A DNA stretch of 64,000 bases from Daldinia sp. FL1419 (taxonomy: Eukaryota > Ascomycota > Sordariomycetes > Xylariales > Hypoxylaceae), in NCBI GenBank assembly GCA_025201765.1, contig MU623343.1, positions 1-64,000 of the forward strand, given 5' to 3'. Shown here in pieces: positions 49,966 to 61,556 of this stretch (the first letter of the stretch is position 1; the number at the start of each line of letters is the position of its first letter). Under the pieces are notes generated by a model. It saw only the letters and a list, made by a program, of their open reading frames with translations, searched no databases and had not been told where the DNA came from. The translations under genes and the position numbers were made by a program.

Positions 49966-52797
49966 CGTGACGTGGGAAGCGCCAAGCGTAATTACAGAAA
50001 AATCGAAATAATGGTATTAAATCATGCCCGAGCCAATATGGAAAGGGGAAATGTAGTCGGACGAAACCAGGGGTTCAAACCCGCCGAGGTTAGCCTGCTA
50101 GAAGTTGCTTCGCGACGAGGGATGAATGAAGACCGGAGACCAGAGCAAAAAGGCACGCGCCGATTGATACCGAGGCTGTCGTCGCAACTTTAGTCGAAAT
50201 CATTAAACGAAGAAGAGGAATTGCGTGTTCGGAACGATAGACTGAGAAGAGAATGTAGAAAAATAACGAAAACAAAGGTTAGACGAAGTCTAGGTGCAAT
50301 AAATTTTAGTCTTCGACCTCTCAATCGCAACTTGTTGCAATCTCCTTTCAATTTGCGTACGAGCGCTAAGGGTCTTGCTGCTGGAGTAGACCAAAGTTAG
50401 AAAAAGATGTGAATGGTTGGAAGACCCTTCTCGTTGGGCGGGTAAAGAAAGTGAGGTAAGGAGTTCAATTCGTTGACGAGAAGGGCTAACCTGGTCGATT
50501 CACTTTTAGGACTGGGCTCGTGGACTGGCTCGTGGGGTGTGTGTGGTCCTTGGTGGTCCCAGGCTAAGCTGAGGGCTGAGAAGAGGAATGGAGTCAGACC
50601 TAGACAAGATTTTATGACGGACTCTGACAGAATACCTAGACAGGCAACGACCGTAACCAAACCATCGAATATAGAGAAGGTAAAAAAATAAAAAATAAAA
50701 TAAAATAAAGGTAGGGTCGAGGGTCGAGTCTTGGGTTACAGCCTATGGGATTCAAAGCTGCTTTGAGGGTGGTGGAAGTATGGTTAATCGACGAAAGGGG
50801 GGGTGTGGTTCTGGACAAACCCAAGCCGATAATACCACAAGAAGGACCAGGGCCGGAATTAAGGTAAGGTAGGTTTAATTCTGGATTTGTCTTGGGTATG
50901 GGACTTTAGGAAGTCTGGGACTTCTAGGAATTGCGTACTATGTATGTAGGCTGGTAAGGCATGGTAGGCTTTGGTAGGCTTGGGTGGTAGGCTGAGTAGG
51001 TAGAGTTAGAGATCTGAGTCGGGGTCTGCTCGTTTCCCACCGTGTCAATTTTTTTGATCTTCCCCATCCGCCTGCCGCCGTACATATATGGTAAGTAATT
51101 GGTAGTAATAATTTTGTATCTATGTACTCTGTACCTTGTATTGGCGATTGTTGGTCGTAATACGTTTTAAGTAACCGTTATGGCAGGTTAATAATATTAA
51201 GCTAAACTTTATATAGCAATAGTATATGATTACCTAGTATATGATCCTAGCTTTCTCGTAGTCAGATAGAAAACCCCTCTTTCTTCTTTTGAATTGAAAA
51301 TGGACCCCTTTAAATTTTTCCGCCTGCCGAGGAGCATGTCGTACTTTTTAGACTCCTAGATGTAGATTGGCTAGATTTTGTTCATTGCTCTTTTCAGCTG
51401 TTTGCGCAACTCAACGTATGTATCATATCTTTAATTCGATCTAGATTCAGGTAAGTCCACGGATGGGTACCTTACGTATGGAGCATACATATACCTACTA
51501 ACCTATGTAAGGAGAAGGGTTTCGGAGCTGTAAGATGCATACATGACAAGTACAATTCCGAGGCCCTATTAGTTTGAACCTGATCTGTACGAAATATTAC
51601 ATATGTACCTAAGTACTGCTTAATGTACAGGACAAAGTTCCACACGTATTAACTGAGTACAGTAGGTACACTTATGACGTGTATAAACATAGCATCAATA
51701 CCTTATGCAGTATCTGAATGCAGTGTAGTGCGAAACGTGTAAACGTATTGTACGGTGGTACGGTTTTAAAGTACCTACCCTCAGTTAGATACATATGAAG
51801 ACACCCCGCTGGCGTGCCAGATACATTAAAATGTACCTACATAACGCCGTAAAATTCAAATCTATTAAGCATGTCACTATCGGATCTCGACACCTTCTAT
51901 TCGTAGAAGGAGTAGATACCTAGTGTAGCCGAGGAAGGATTATCGATTAGATAGGTACTTTTAATGGGTGTAACTAATCGATTTCAATGTTCCTTTTTTC
52001 GGGATTTTTTTTTTCTCTCCCTCTTAAGTCCAAACCGTATTATATAAAAAAATTTTCTCTTCATTTATCTGACAATTGATCTAAACAACTAGCGCTAGTA
52101 TCAATCATCATGCCATATTGCATAATATACAACGAATAACTCGATGCACAAAATAAAGAAGTTTTTGTGTATGTGTGTCTCGGCCGACCGCTCATTCGAG
52201 ATGCCGGACCCAAGGGGGAGGAAAACAAAATAAACCTAGCGAAATTGGTTAGAAAGAATCGACTGGGAATCGAGCAAGGGTTCTTTTCGAGAATGGCCAG
52301 ATGACAGTTTACCTATTCCTATTGGTACTGTATTTTGCACAAGACGTTCGTCCTTGGAACGAGATAATAACACTGTGAAAGTACATATTGTAAATGTATA
52401 GTACCTTAATTATATCCGGTGCAGGTACGAGAAGATGGAAAGTGCGAAGCACTGTGTGGAGGTATAAAAACCTCTCTGGGGAACCTCCTGTATTTAGAAT
52501 TTTGCAAGCTTCAACACACTTATATTTCTCTCTCACTTTATCTATATCTTACCCTAAATTCTTAAGAATAATTATTATTTAAGCTTCTAAGTTATTTACA
52601 CGTGAACCACGATCGTGACTGAAAAATACGCTACTTTTATTCTTCATGCTTTTGTAGTAATTATCATATGTATGCAAGTACTTATCGTTATAGAATTGCA
52701 TCCTAATCCACGGCCTAGTGTATGTGTATGAGCACGGGTAAATCCCCCAATATGGGATCAACCAACTGACAGCCAATAAGTGTCATGCTGTCCCGAG

Positions 52798-52831
52798 ACG
52801 TAGTATATAATACACTATGTATATACTACGT
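52798..52831. repeat. 12-bp inverted repeat hairpin
   Basis: ACGTAGTATATA at 52798-52809 and its exact complement TATATACTACGT at 52820-52831, separated by 10 bp. Confidence 0.85.
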
Positions 52832-54000
52832 AAGAGCCAAGACAAATGTTACAAGATCACATCGGTTATATCGAAAAGAAAATGCCAAAATGACAGGTAC
52901 CATAACTAATTGACTCCCAAGTTTAGATTCGTCCTTACTATAGGTCTCCACGCAAAGGAGGGGGTAGCATAGCTCTCACGAAATGTAGAGCGTATGCATG
53001 CAAGCTGCAGCAACCTCGTGCTCATACCGCTTGGCGAACCCATGTTGCAATACCGCGTACACAGTATAACTTATCTAATATACAGACACTAAAAGGTTGG
53101 CCCTCGGTGAAGGGGTTAAGTAGGTGTAGCACGACGATTTGCGAGAAGAAAAGAAGAAGAAGAAAAACAGTATCAGTATAATCCTTAGTATAGTTACGTT
53201 TCTTTTTGTAGACTGAATACACGTGGAGTCGTTTTCATCCCTGATGGTCCCGAAGACATTGGGCCTTTATTGCGTACTGGGATTCATATATTCCTATGGT
53301 AACCGTCGGAATATTTCGAAGACGCATGGAAGACTTGGATGGAAGCTTTTGCCCACAAACAAACCCTGAGCATCGATGCCCTACTGCGGGCTACGACGGA
53401 GACCTGCTCTATTCATATTAATTCCAGCAACCTAAGCCAGCAACCACCCAACATATCCCTGAATTACAAGGCCCTGCCGCGACCAAATTTGACGATAAGA
53501 AAGAAACTCACTAGACTAGCCCTCCCGTTAAATTACCCAACCTTAGGTTAGTGATTTGGGTTGGGCGACTACTCATGCCCATGCCCACGGTGAACAGATC
53601 TACTAGACAACGAGCACCCCGGCAGCCCCTCTAAGATCTAGACGAAACCAATTATTCGGTCAGAGTGACCATAGAAAAGATCACGTCTCTGCTGATCGAC
53701 GCAGGAGCATGAGAAAATAAATGACCTCTTTTCAAGTACAGTAATCCGACCTTTCGTCATATCAAAGCTCAGAAACGGGATTGGTAAGGGATCGAATCCT
53801 TAGGAGACTCCTTATTCTGCATCTCAAACCGTCTAAGTGAAGAATGTAGAAGTGTAATTTGACGTAAAAAAAATCATTAGATATTAACTCTAGGTAGCTA
53901 TTGCTCTTTATGTTGTAATGTGCTATAATATCAGATACAATATCAAGCAACAAGGAACAGAAGGGTGCTTATGTTAATCATATCACAAGGTTACCAAATT

Positions 54001-54010
54001 TACCTAGGTA
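54001..54010. repeat. TACCTAGGTA palindrome, copy 5
   Basis: Perfect copy, followed by CCTTAGGTAG. Confidence 0.9.
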
Positions 54011-57000
54011 CCTTAGGTAGTCAGCTATTATGGTTGTTGGAATACTTCCTTCTGGACGGCCTAAGTTCCCAGTAACATAGCTGCAACGCCTCCTATATGA
54101 ACTAAACAGCGAGCTGGGAACACAATTTGCAAGATCTTGAGACATCATGAATATAACGTAGCGTCTTTCAGGGTCGCGAAGCATCAGCCAACCCCCCACC
54201 ACATTGGCCGAGAAGGGCAGGCATCATCGCCCCCCAAAATCCTCCAGGAGTCACCTCCCCTACGACCATGAGAATAGTTGTCGAGCCATTGTTATCTGCC
54301 CAATCCTGCAACCCTTGACACACAAGATCGGGAGAAGGGGGGCGGGGTGTGAGCTCTTACAACTCCAAGACCCAACTTGCTACCCCCCTCATTAACCTCC
54401 CGCATCTCCACGTGGGATTGCCTCTAAGATCTTACGAGATAGTCTATGCGATCAACTACACGCCGTGCAGGTTATGGCTGTACATACCGGTGTACGTCAG
54501 CCACCAACTTCCGGACTGTGCAGCACGGTGAGGTCGTGTAACGTAGAATGGTTCGGGTCGAAGCGACGGGAGAGACGGAATTATCCTCGACGCGACAACA
54601 GGAGATACTCCTAGTATATCAAGACATGCGCTAACCTCGACGAAACCTAAAAGGCGCCAACCGCTGAATCTTGTCCTGTAGGCTTAAGGACGTGGCTTCG
54701 AGTTTGTCTTTCAGCTAACACGGGAAGCCATACCTTTAAATACTCGAACTTGATGATCCTATCATGATCTTGGCGGGGCAAACAGGTCGGATTAGAGAAC
54801 GTGTTATCGTAAGAGGGGGTTTTCCGCCGGTTTGCCTCTCCAAACGAATTCGTTTCGCGCAACCACCCATCCTCTATCATCTGTCATGAACAACCCATAT
54901 TGTTTGCGAACGCTAGCAAGGGAAGACAACCTCGGGACACAAACAAGTGACTCCGAAATCTACCATGTAGAAATCCGTAGCCGACGATACCATGAGATTT
55001 GTCTCTTTAAGGTGGGCCTTGACTGATATCTCGGGTATGCAGTATCAACAACCCCGGAAGGGAGAAATTTCATACGTGTCGCTTAGTGCAAGGAGTGAGA
55101 GAATAATTCTTGCGTTAGAATATTCTGGTGGTTAGTCGTATCATCGTGGGCACAAACCAAGGTATAAAAATACGGCGCGAAGCTCGTACGAAATGATCTT
55201 CAGGGGGTGAGATCGATGGATGATGGATGCGGCAGGATAGCGAACAGACTGCCGTCTTTCTCTGCCTGTGCCTCACCTCGAGATGTCCGTCACATCTTTT
55301 CCCAGATCATTGGGACGCCAATCATCCAAGAATGTTTCTCTCGCCCCTGCTTCTTGAAGCATTAAGCAAGGTATATATCGCGTCCCTGTCTCATAATTGT
55401 CTAACCGGGCTGCTAGGTTAGTACATATGTCGTTCCTAAGCAATAACATTGGAGGTATTGTATCATTAACTACATAGTACATAGGTAAGGAGTATGATGA
55501 AATATGAGACCCGGGAATCGCGTCAAGTGGATCCTCGAAGAAATTACCTAGTTTTCTCTCCTATTGACAATTGTAGGGCGGATATTACCTACACTAGGCC
55601 TACTTGGGCCTGACGATCGATGTACATCCATAGGTTAGCACACGTGGAGATCACCGGAAGAGTCCCGCGAACCCCAGAACCTCGCCTGTTCCGGTTTCGA
55701 CTATTCCGATTCCTGCACCAATTAGTTATAGTTAACTACTATATAAGACATACTATTATGAAAGTCAAGGGGTAATTTGATTTTTTTTTTTTTGGTCAAC
55801 AACTCTAAGCCCACACGCAGAGACCGCTTGCATATCATTCGGTTCCAATTACCCCGTATACCTTTTTCGTTTTTTATTTAATTTTTTTATCGACCGGGTC
55901 AGCAGATCTTAAGATAATGCAGTGTTGCTGTTAAACGGCACCAGCCGCATTCTCCAACTTCATGTTTACATGAGCGGGAGCTAATCAAGACGTCGAAGTG
56001 CGGAAGATCTGCTGTACTCCAGAATCAAGTCAAGACGCACCTTAGGAACAAGTGGACTGGCGGAGCCCATTAAACAAGCAGACTATTTTCATTCCGGCGA
56101 CTTTAGTGTCGTGGGTGTGGATAGTATATATACTCCACTCCTATTCCTAGTGTGTCAAACCTGTTACCCGTCTCGTTTCTGCTACGCTAGAACAGCCGAT
56201 ACCGTCTGGAAATGCTAAGACGCCAACTCGGTGGTCTACGACACGTCGGCTATCGTCAGGCTCTGTTCTCGAAACTAGGTTAATGATCCTACTTATTCCC
56301 AGGGGCCAAGGTTCAGTGTAACGTCGGAGATTCTTCTAGACACTTTTTGTTGTCGTTACTCGTTGTATTTTGGCAGCTGGATAAGTTGTTCGTTTATTTT
56401 GAGAAGTATGGATTTATTAAAGAGACAAGTTGTCTTCTATACCTCCGCTATTTAGGCACGATGAGCTCAGTAGGCCTCTCACGTCCTGCCACGCGATCAA
56501 GACGAACGGAGTAGATTTCCGTCTCGAAGAAGCATTAGGGGCTTCGTATGTATGTACTCGTCCCGTGATGTCGAGGGTATCCAGCATCGGGGAACCTCTC
56601 AGCGCCGTGGGTCTAGTGGGCCAGCGGACTTCCGGCTTTACAGAAGTTCGCAAGGGCGGCCGTCTTGTTTAGGTAATTTACGGGGAACTTTTACCACTTA
56701 CATAAATTCGGATGACAAAAAGGGGAAATGTTTGTCTAGGAGTAACATCGGCCAATACCGAGATAAGAGGGTTCCTTACGTACGACGCTGAAAAGACCAA
56801 AAATAAATATTGATAATTACTATCAATGCGAAACTAAATGTAACCACTACACCTATTATGTTGCAGGGCACCATTTGCGACAGCAATAATTAATTACGAA
56901 TAAGAGGAAAGAAAAGAAGAAGATGATGATGATGGAGAAGAAGAAAAGATTGGTCACATCGGTACTCATACATTTCATACTTACATTCCGCTCGCGTACA

Positions 57001-57051
57001 ACCCGAGGGATATGGTTTGTATGTATGTGCCTTGATTGACTTTTAGGAATA

Positions 57052-57653
57052 CTTGTCAGGATTCCAAATATCCGACCTTTACCGAGGTTTTGCCTCTCAG
57101 GTTAGGGATTTTAAGATGGTAATGAATTTTAAGATAGTAATTTTGGTATTAAATTTTATTAGCGTTCTTTATATAAAAATTTGTATTTTAATTGAAATGA
57201 ATAATATCAAATGCATGTATATTTCTTATTTAATTATGTAAAAAACCCTTTTATTTATTTAAATATTGTAAGATTTACAAATGCTTTATTTGCATATTAA
57301 ATATTATATGAATATTAATTTATACTTTATTTACTTAATAATATCATTTAATAAGTTGTTAGAATCAAAGTACTTACATTCGTTTCTATTATATTTGTTT
57401 TTAAAGATCTGAAATTAAATTGTTAATTGTTAAATACTACGTTAAAATATAACGATTTTAGATATTTAAGGTTAGATATGGTTGCAATTAATGGAAAGAT
57501 TCTTAATTCCAATAATATTTAAATTTTAGTAAAATTCATACATTAAATTATATATATTAAGAAATTACTATTTTAAAGTTCATTACTATTTTAAAATCCC
57601 TGACCTAAGAGGCAAAACCTCGGCAAAGGTCGGATGTTTGGAATCCTGACGAG
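57052..57653. mobile_element. MITE-like element with 93-bp terminal inverted repeats
   Basis: A 602-bp unit bounded by inverted repeats at 57052-57144 and 57561-57653. Both ends are flanked by TA (57050-57051 and 57654-57655), as expected for a Tc1/mariner-type target duplication. The arms start CTTGTCAGGATTCC / CTCGTCAGGATTCC and contain CCGAGGTTTTGCCTC. Aligned by hand, the 93-bp arms differ at ten positions, all transitions. The roughly 416-bp interior is extremely A+T-rich and has no transposase frame, so the element is non-autonomous or a RIP-decayed relic. No second copy was seen in this window. Confidence 0.8.
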
Positions 57654-59174
57654 TATAGGAGCATTGCTTCCAATAAGACGCAAGAATAGTTTCTTATTAC
57701 ATGGTCAGGATGGTACAATACCTAACGTATGTAGGTAAGGGGAGGACTACGTACATACATTAAACTACCTGCGTATCACGTTTACCAGGTTGACTAATGA
57801 GTGATCGCCGCTCTGAACAGGTAGACTGGGCAGGCTTACAGACGAGCCCCTCATGAAAGCCGTCGGTTGCCCCGCTCTCAACTATCAACCCCTCACCAAC
57901 TTTGTGAGAGGACCGGTGAAGTTAGGATTTCGCATTCGGCAAATCACAATCCAAGGATAACCGGGACCACCTTCACGGAGATGCATCCGATATTGGAGGC
58001 TCTACGTATGTAGTATGTAGAAATGGAATGTTCATGATCACGATGACTTTCTTACCCAGTAAAGTCATGATGACGATGAAAGATAAAATCATTGAAGGAC
58101 GAATTCTCAAAAGTTGACCCATCAGCGTTTTACCACGTTTCATTCCCATGAATAACGTGTGGCGTGGGACGACCGTTATCGACATTATCTACACACGTAC
58201 CTAGTACGCAGTATTATTTACACCCTTTACAGCCATAACTACGGATCCGTATAGGGTTTATAAAACTTAAGATGTCCTTTTTCCGGCAACGCTAGCCTCG
58301 TTGCCCCAGTCTCTTGCATATCGGAAGCGAGGCGGATGGTCAGCTTACAGTCGGCTGACTACTCGACCATCGAGTCGTTCAGGTCTGTTGACGCTATTTT
58401 GGGACGGCGTTTGCTGATCCACATAGCCGCCGTTGAATATATTGTTGCACACACCTACTTTCACGTTGGGGAATCTACCCAATATGGCGTATACATAGTA
58501 CGTGACAGCATGGCTTCGCGTCGTATCTAAACTGGATCTTGGCTCTTGGGTGTGCGCATTGTCAGCATTAGCATTGGCAACCCAAATAAAAATATGTTTG
58601 ATCCTTCGTAGACCACACTTTTAATCGTACACTACTAAGGGTGTTTTTAAGCACTGCAAATCTTAAATGAATGACACGTATAATAATAATGATGCTATTC
58701 TATATTGGCCTATGTTGATCTATAAGCTTAGATTAAGTAGGACAGAAAAAAAGTGTGGAGGGGCTCATGGCGAAACTTTGGAGGCTGATGGCGACGAAGT
58801 GGGATGGAGGGGTCGAAAAAAATATTTTATCTTATTGTAAACGTTGAACATATCTCACACAATATGGATCCTTAAGATGAGCAGATCATGACAGCCTCCA
58901 AAGAGAGCGAATAGTTGACAAGACCGATGTAAGAGAGGTATGAAAAAATTTCTGTAAATAAGATTCGTTTAAAGCATCCAATCTCGAAGATTTGTCGGAT
59001 CGATGCGGAAATGAAGTGGTCAGATCCATCAGATTAAGGATTCTTTGCTAAATGATCCGTGACCTCAAGGGCGGAATTGATTCGCCGTAATGCATTAGAG
59101 AAACCCCCCCCTCCCCCGTGACAGATGGAGGGGCAAAATAAAAGGAATAGCTCTTCTTTCTTTGCTTGCATACC

Positions 59175-59184
59175 TACCTAGGTA
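59175..59184. repeat. TACCTAGGTA palindrome, copy 6
   Basis: Perfect copy, followed at once by a near copy AACCTAGGTA. Confidence 0.9.
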
Positions 59185-59548
59185 ACCTAGGTAGTTAGTA
59201 CTTATTTCTCACTTTAAATCCCTTAAGATAATGAACTACATAGTAAATCAGAAACAAGACATTGCTAATTTCTTTCTCGGTATTAATGAATTACGTTAGG
59301 TAGTAATAAATCTCCAAATAGCAAGACAAAACAAAAAGAGAGACATTACTTGATGGTACCTTAATTCGCTAAACTGAATTAGGGATGTCTATTTGAGATG
59401 TTGCTGCTTTTGCTACTTTTGCCGAGCGGCGAGTTAGCGAACAGCGAGCAGCAGTAGATACCAAAACAGCAAGAACCGAAAGACCTAGAAGAAAAAAAAA
59501 AACCAGGCCTAGGAGTTTTAACTATGGTTGGTACGGAGCATTATGTAA

Positions 59549-59577
59549 CTAATCTGCTAATCTGCTAATCTGCTAAT
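59549..59577. repeat. TAATCTGC tandem repeat
   Basis: Three direct copies of an 8-bp unit in intergenic DNA. Confidence 0.85.
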
Positions 59578-60984
59578 AATTATTCTAATGTTTCTTTTTT
59601 GACACGACATGGACTGACTGGGTCACGGGTCACAAAATTGAACGTGGCACGCCAAGACGAAACTGGAAATGTGGATGGAGATATGGATGGAGACACGTCC
59701 GGGCTCCTTGTTCACGGACCCCTCGGGCGATGCGCATAGTATCCATTATATCCATTCTATTTTGTTGCTGTCAAGGCTGTTCTTTTCATTCTTCCAATGT
59801 TCCTTTCCATTCCCCGCCCCCCCCTTTTGTGGCTGGAGATTTTCAATTGAATTGGTTTTTTTTCGAGCTGACTTACAACTCTACTTAGGTACATTGTAAT
59901 CTTGATAATCTTGGGTAACTTTGTATATCTTCCCCGCCAAAACATCCCACCTGCTTTTTTTTTTGTGTTTTGCCAGACATTTGAAATTTTTTCTAAATAT
60001 GCCCCTCTCAACGCCCGCAACCTTCATCGTAGTAAAATAAAAGGCAGCGCAAAGCTTACAACACTAAATTAAACACTAGCAACTTTCCATATTCAGAACT
60101 ACCATGAACACGTTCAACATCCTTAATGCATAATACATAAGAACCGCTTCAATGCAGAACTAGTATATAATATATTAGCGGTGTGAATAAATAACCTTGT
60201 TTGCACACCGCATTGATTTACGAGCATCGGGAAGACCATAAAGTAAATAGAAGGGAATACATACCGTACATTACTTACCTACATAGCGACCTAATGCCTA
60301 CCTAGGTTAATAAGGTACTCCGACCTGTCCGAGAAAAAAAGCTGTTTGATTCCCCACCAGCAAGTCGCATCCCCCGGTTGCCCTGTGAAGCTGCTGCAAT
60401 CCCACCGCCAAGGTACCCGTAAAGCCCTGCATAACACCGCTAATTACAACACCAGAGCACCCACCTCCTAGCAACCCGTGCAGCCGGCCCGCATCCACTC
60501 GCTTGACTCGATCGGGAAATACCCATTCTCACTTTGCCTGCGGCGCAACTTGCAACTCACCACTTTGACCAAAAAAAGCCACAACCGCCTCACCTTCCTA
60601 GTAACCCCCCCCAACCCTGCCCACATTCTTGTTGCCAATCCGACTGGTCCTTACGGTTTATCGGCGCTCGTGCTTTTGGTCCCGCACGTTAGTAGGTAGC
60701 ATCTAGTAAAGTAAGTAGCATAGGTACCTAAGGAGGTAGCGAGTTTAGCATCGTCAGCTATCTTTTCTTTCTCGTACCCAGCCGCCTAAATTTTAGCGTG
60801 TCAGTACGCGGTATTAGGAGGTACGTACTATTTTGTTTCGCTCAATCAGGTGGGGTCTTGTCTCCAAGAATTCAATTCCAGCCAACTGCCCAAAGTTACT
60901 TCCATAATTCCCCCCCCTCCCTGCTGCACTAGCCACTTTTTGCACTGCACAGCACAGCACAACGCAGCGCTGCAAAGAAGAGAA

Positions 60985-61180
60985 GAACTTCCCGCACAGC
61001 GCATCCAATTTTCCCTCCCTCATTTTGACCCGGCATTGTCCCTCCTTGCTCCCTCGTCCCTTTCCCCCCCTCCTCTTTCTAAAATTTCCTAAACTTCAAC
61101 ATTTTCCTCCCGTCTACCTCTATCAACCCCTCGAACCCCTCTTTCATTCATAACGGTCGCAACCCGCGCATCGTTTAGTT
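60985..61180 (+). promoter_or_regulatory. pyrimidine-rich promoter/leader of the C2H2 factor
   Basis: Dense C/T tracts (CCCTCC, TTTCCCC, CCTCCTCTTTC) 400-570 bp upstream of the start codon. CT-rich boxes near transcription starts are common in filamentous fungi. The assignment is inferred from composition and position. Confidence 0.4.
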
Positions 61181-61556
61181 ATTGCACTACGTCGTCAAAT
61201 ATAAGACGACTGCATCATCTCGAACACGTCTGTGCTTCGAGATTAATTCCCCTCGGCATAGGCCGCAGCACCATACTACCAAATCCATTCCATGCTCCTT
61301 ATACCGATACAAATGACCAACTATCATCAGTCCAGTCAAGAAGACACACTTTAAATCCCACGGGAGCGCGCGTGCGAGCGAGGAGAGAGAAGAGCTAGGC
61401 GATTTCAACGATCGGCCTGTGAAGGTTCAACCAACAATCAATTTTTCGGAGCGTCGACCGCAGTTATTGTTTAAAGCGAGAGAAGCCCATTGACTTTGGA
61501 AATCGTTTTACCACTTACCAACCACCGTCAACCAACGCGACAAACATTTATTCAAG

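Larger units (their letters stand above)
49966..57051. other. gene desert, left part
   Basis: About 7.1 kb upstream of the RasGEF without a supported gene. Much of it is A+T-rich. It includes a hairpin (52798-52831), one TACCTAGGTA (54001) and a GAA/GAT microsatellite (56905-56945). A patch of higher G+C at 56430-56672 is open on both strands but has no ATG in its plus frame. Confidence 0.55.
57654..61556. other. gene desert, right part, and leader of the C2H2 gene
   Basis: 3.9 kb with no supported gene. It holds TACCTAGGTA (59175), TAATCTGC repeats (59549-59577), and a long pyrimidine-rich stretch (about 60985-61180) followed by A/C-rich sequence up to the ATG at 61557, which probably marks the promoter and a long 5' UTR. 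Confidence 0.55.

Noticed and set aside
53764..53805. AGCTCAG followed by GGATCGAATCC, tRNA-like
   Set aside because: The two boxes are too close to leave room for an anticodon arm, and the T stem has a mismatch.
56430..56672. G+C-richer patch open on both strands
   Set aside because: The plus frame has no ATG at its start and neither frame resembles a known protein.
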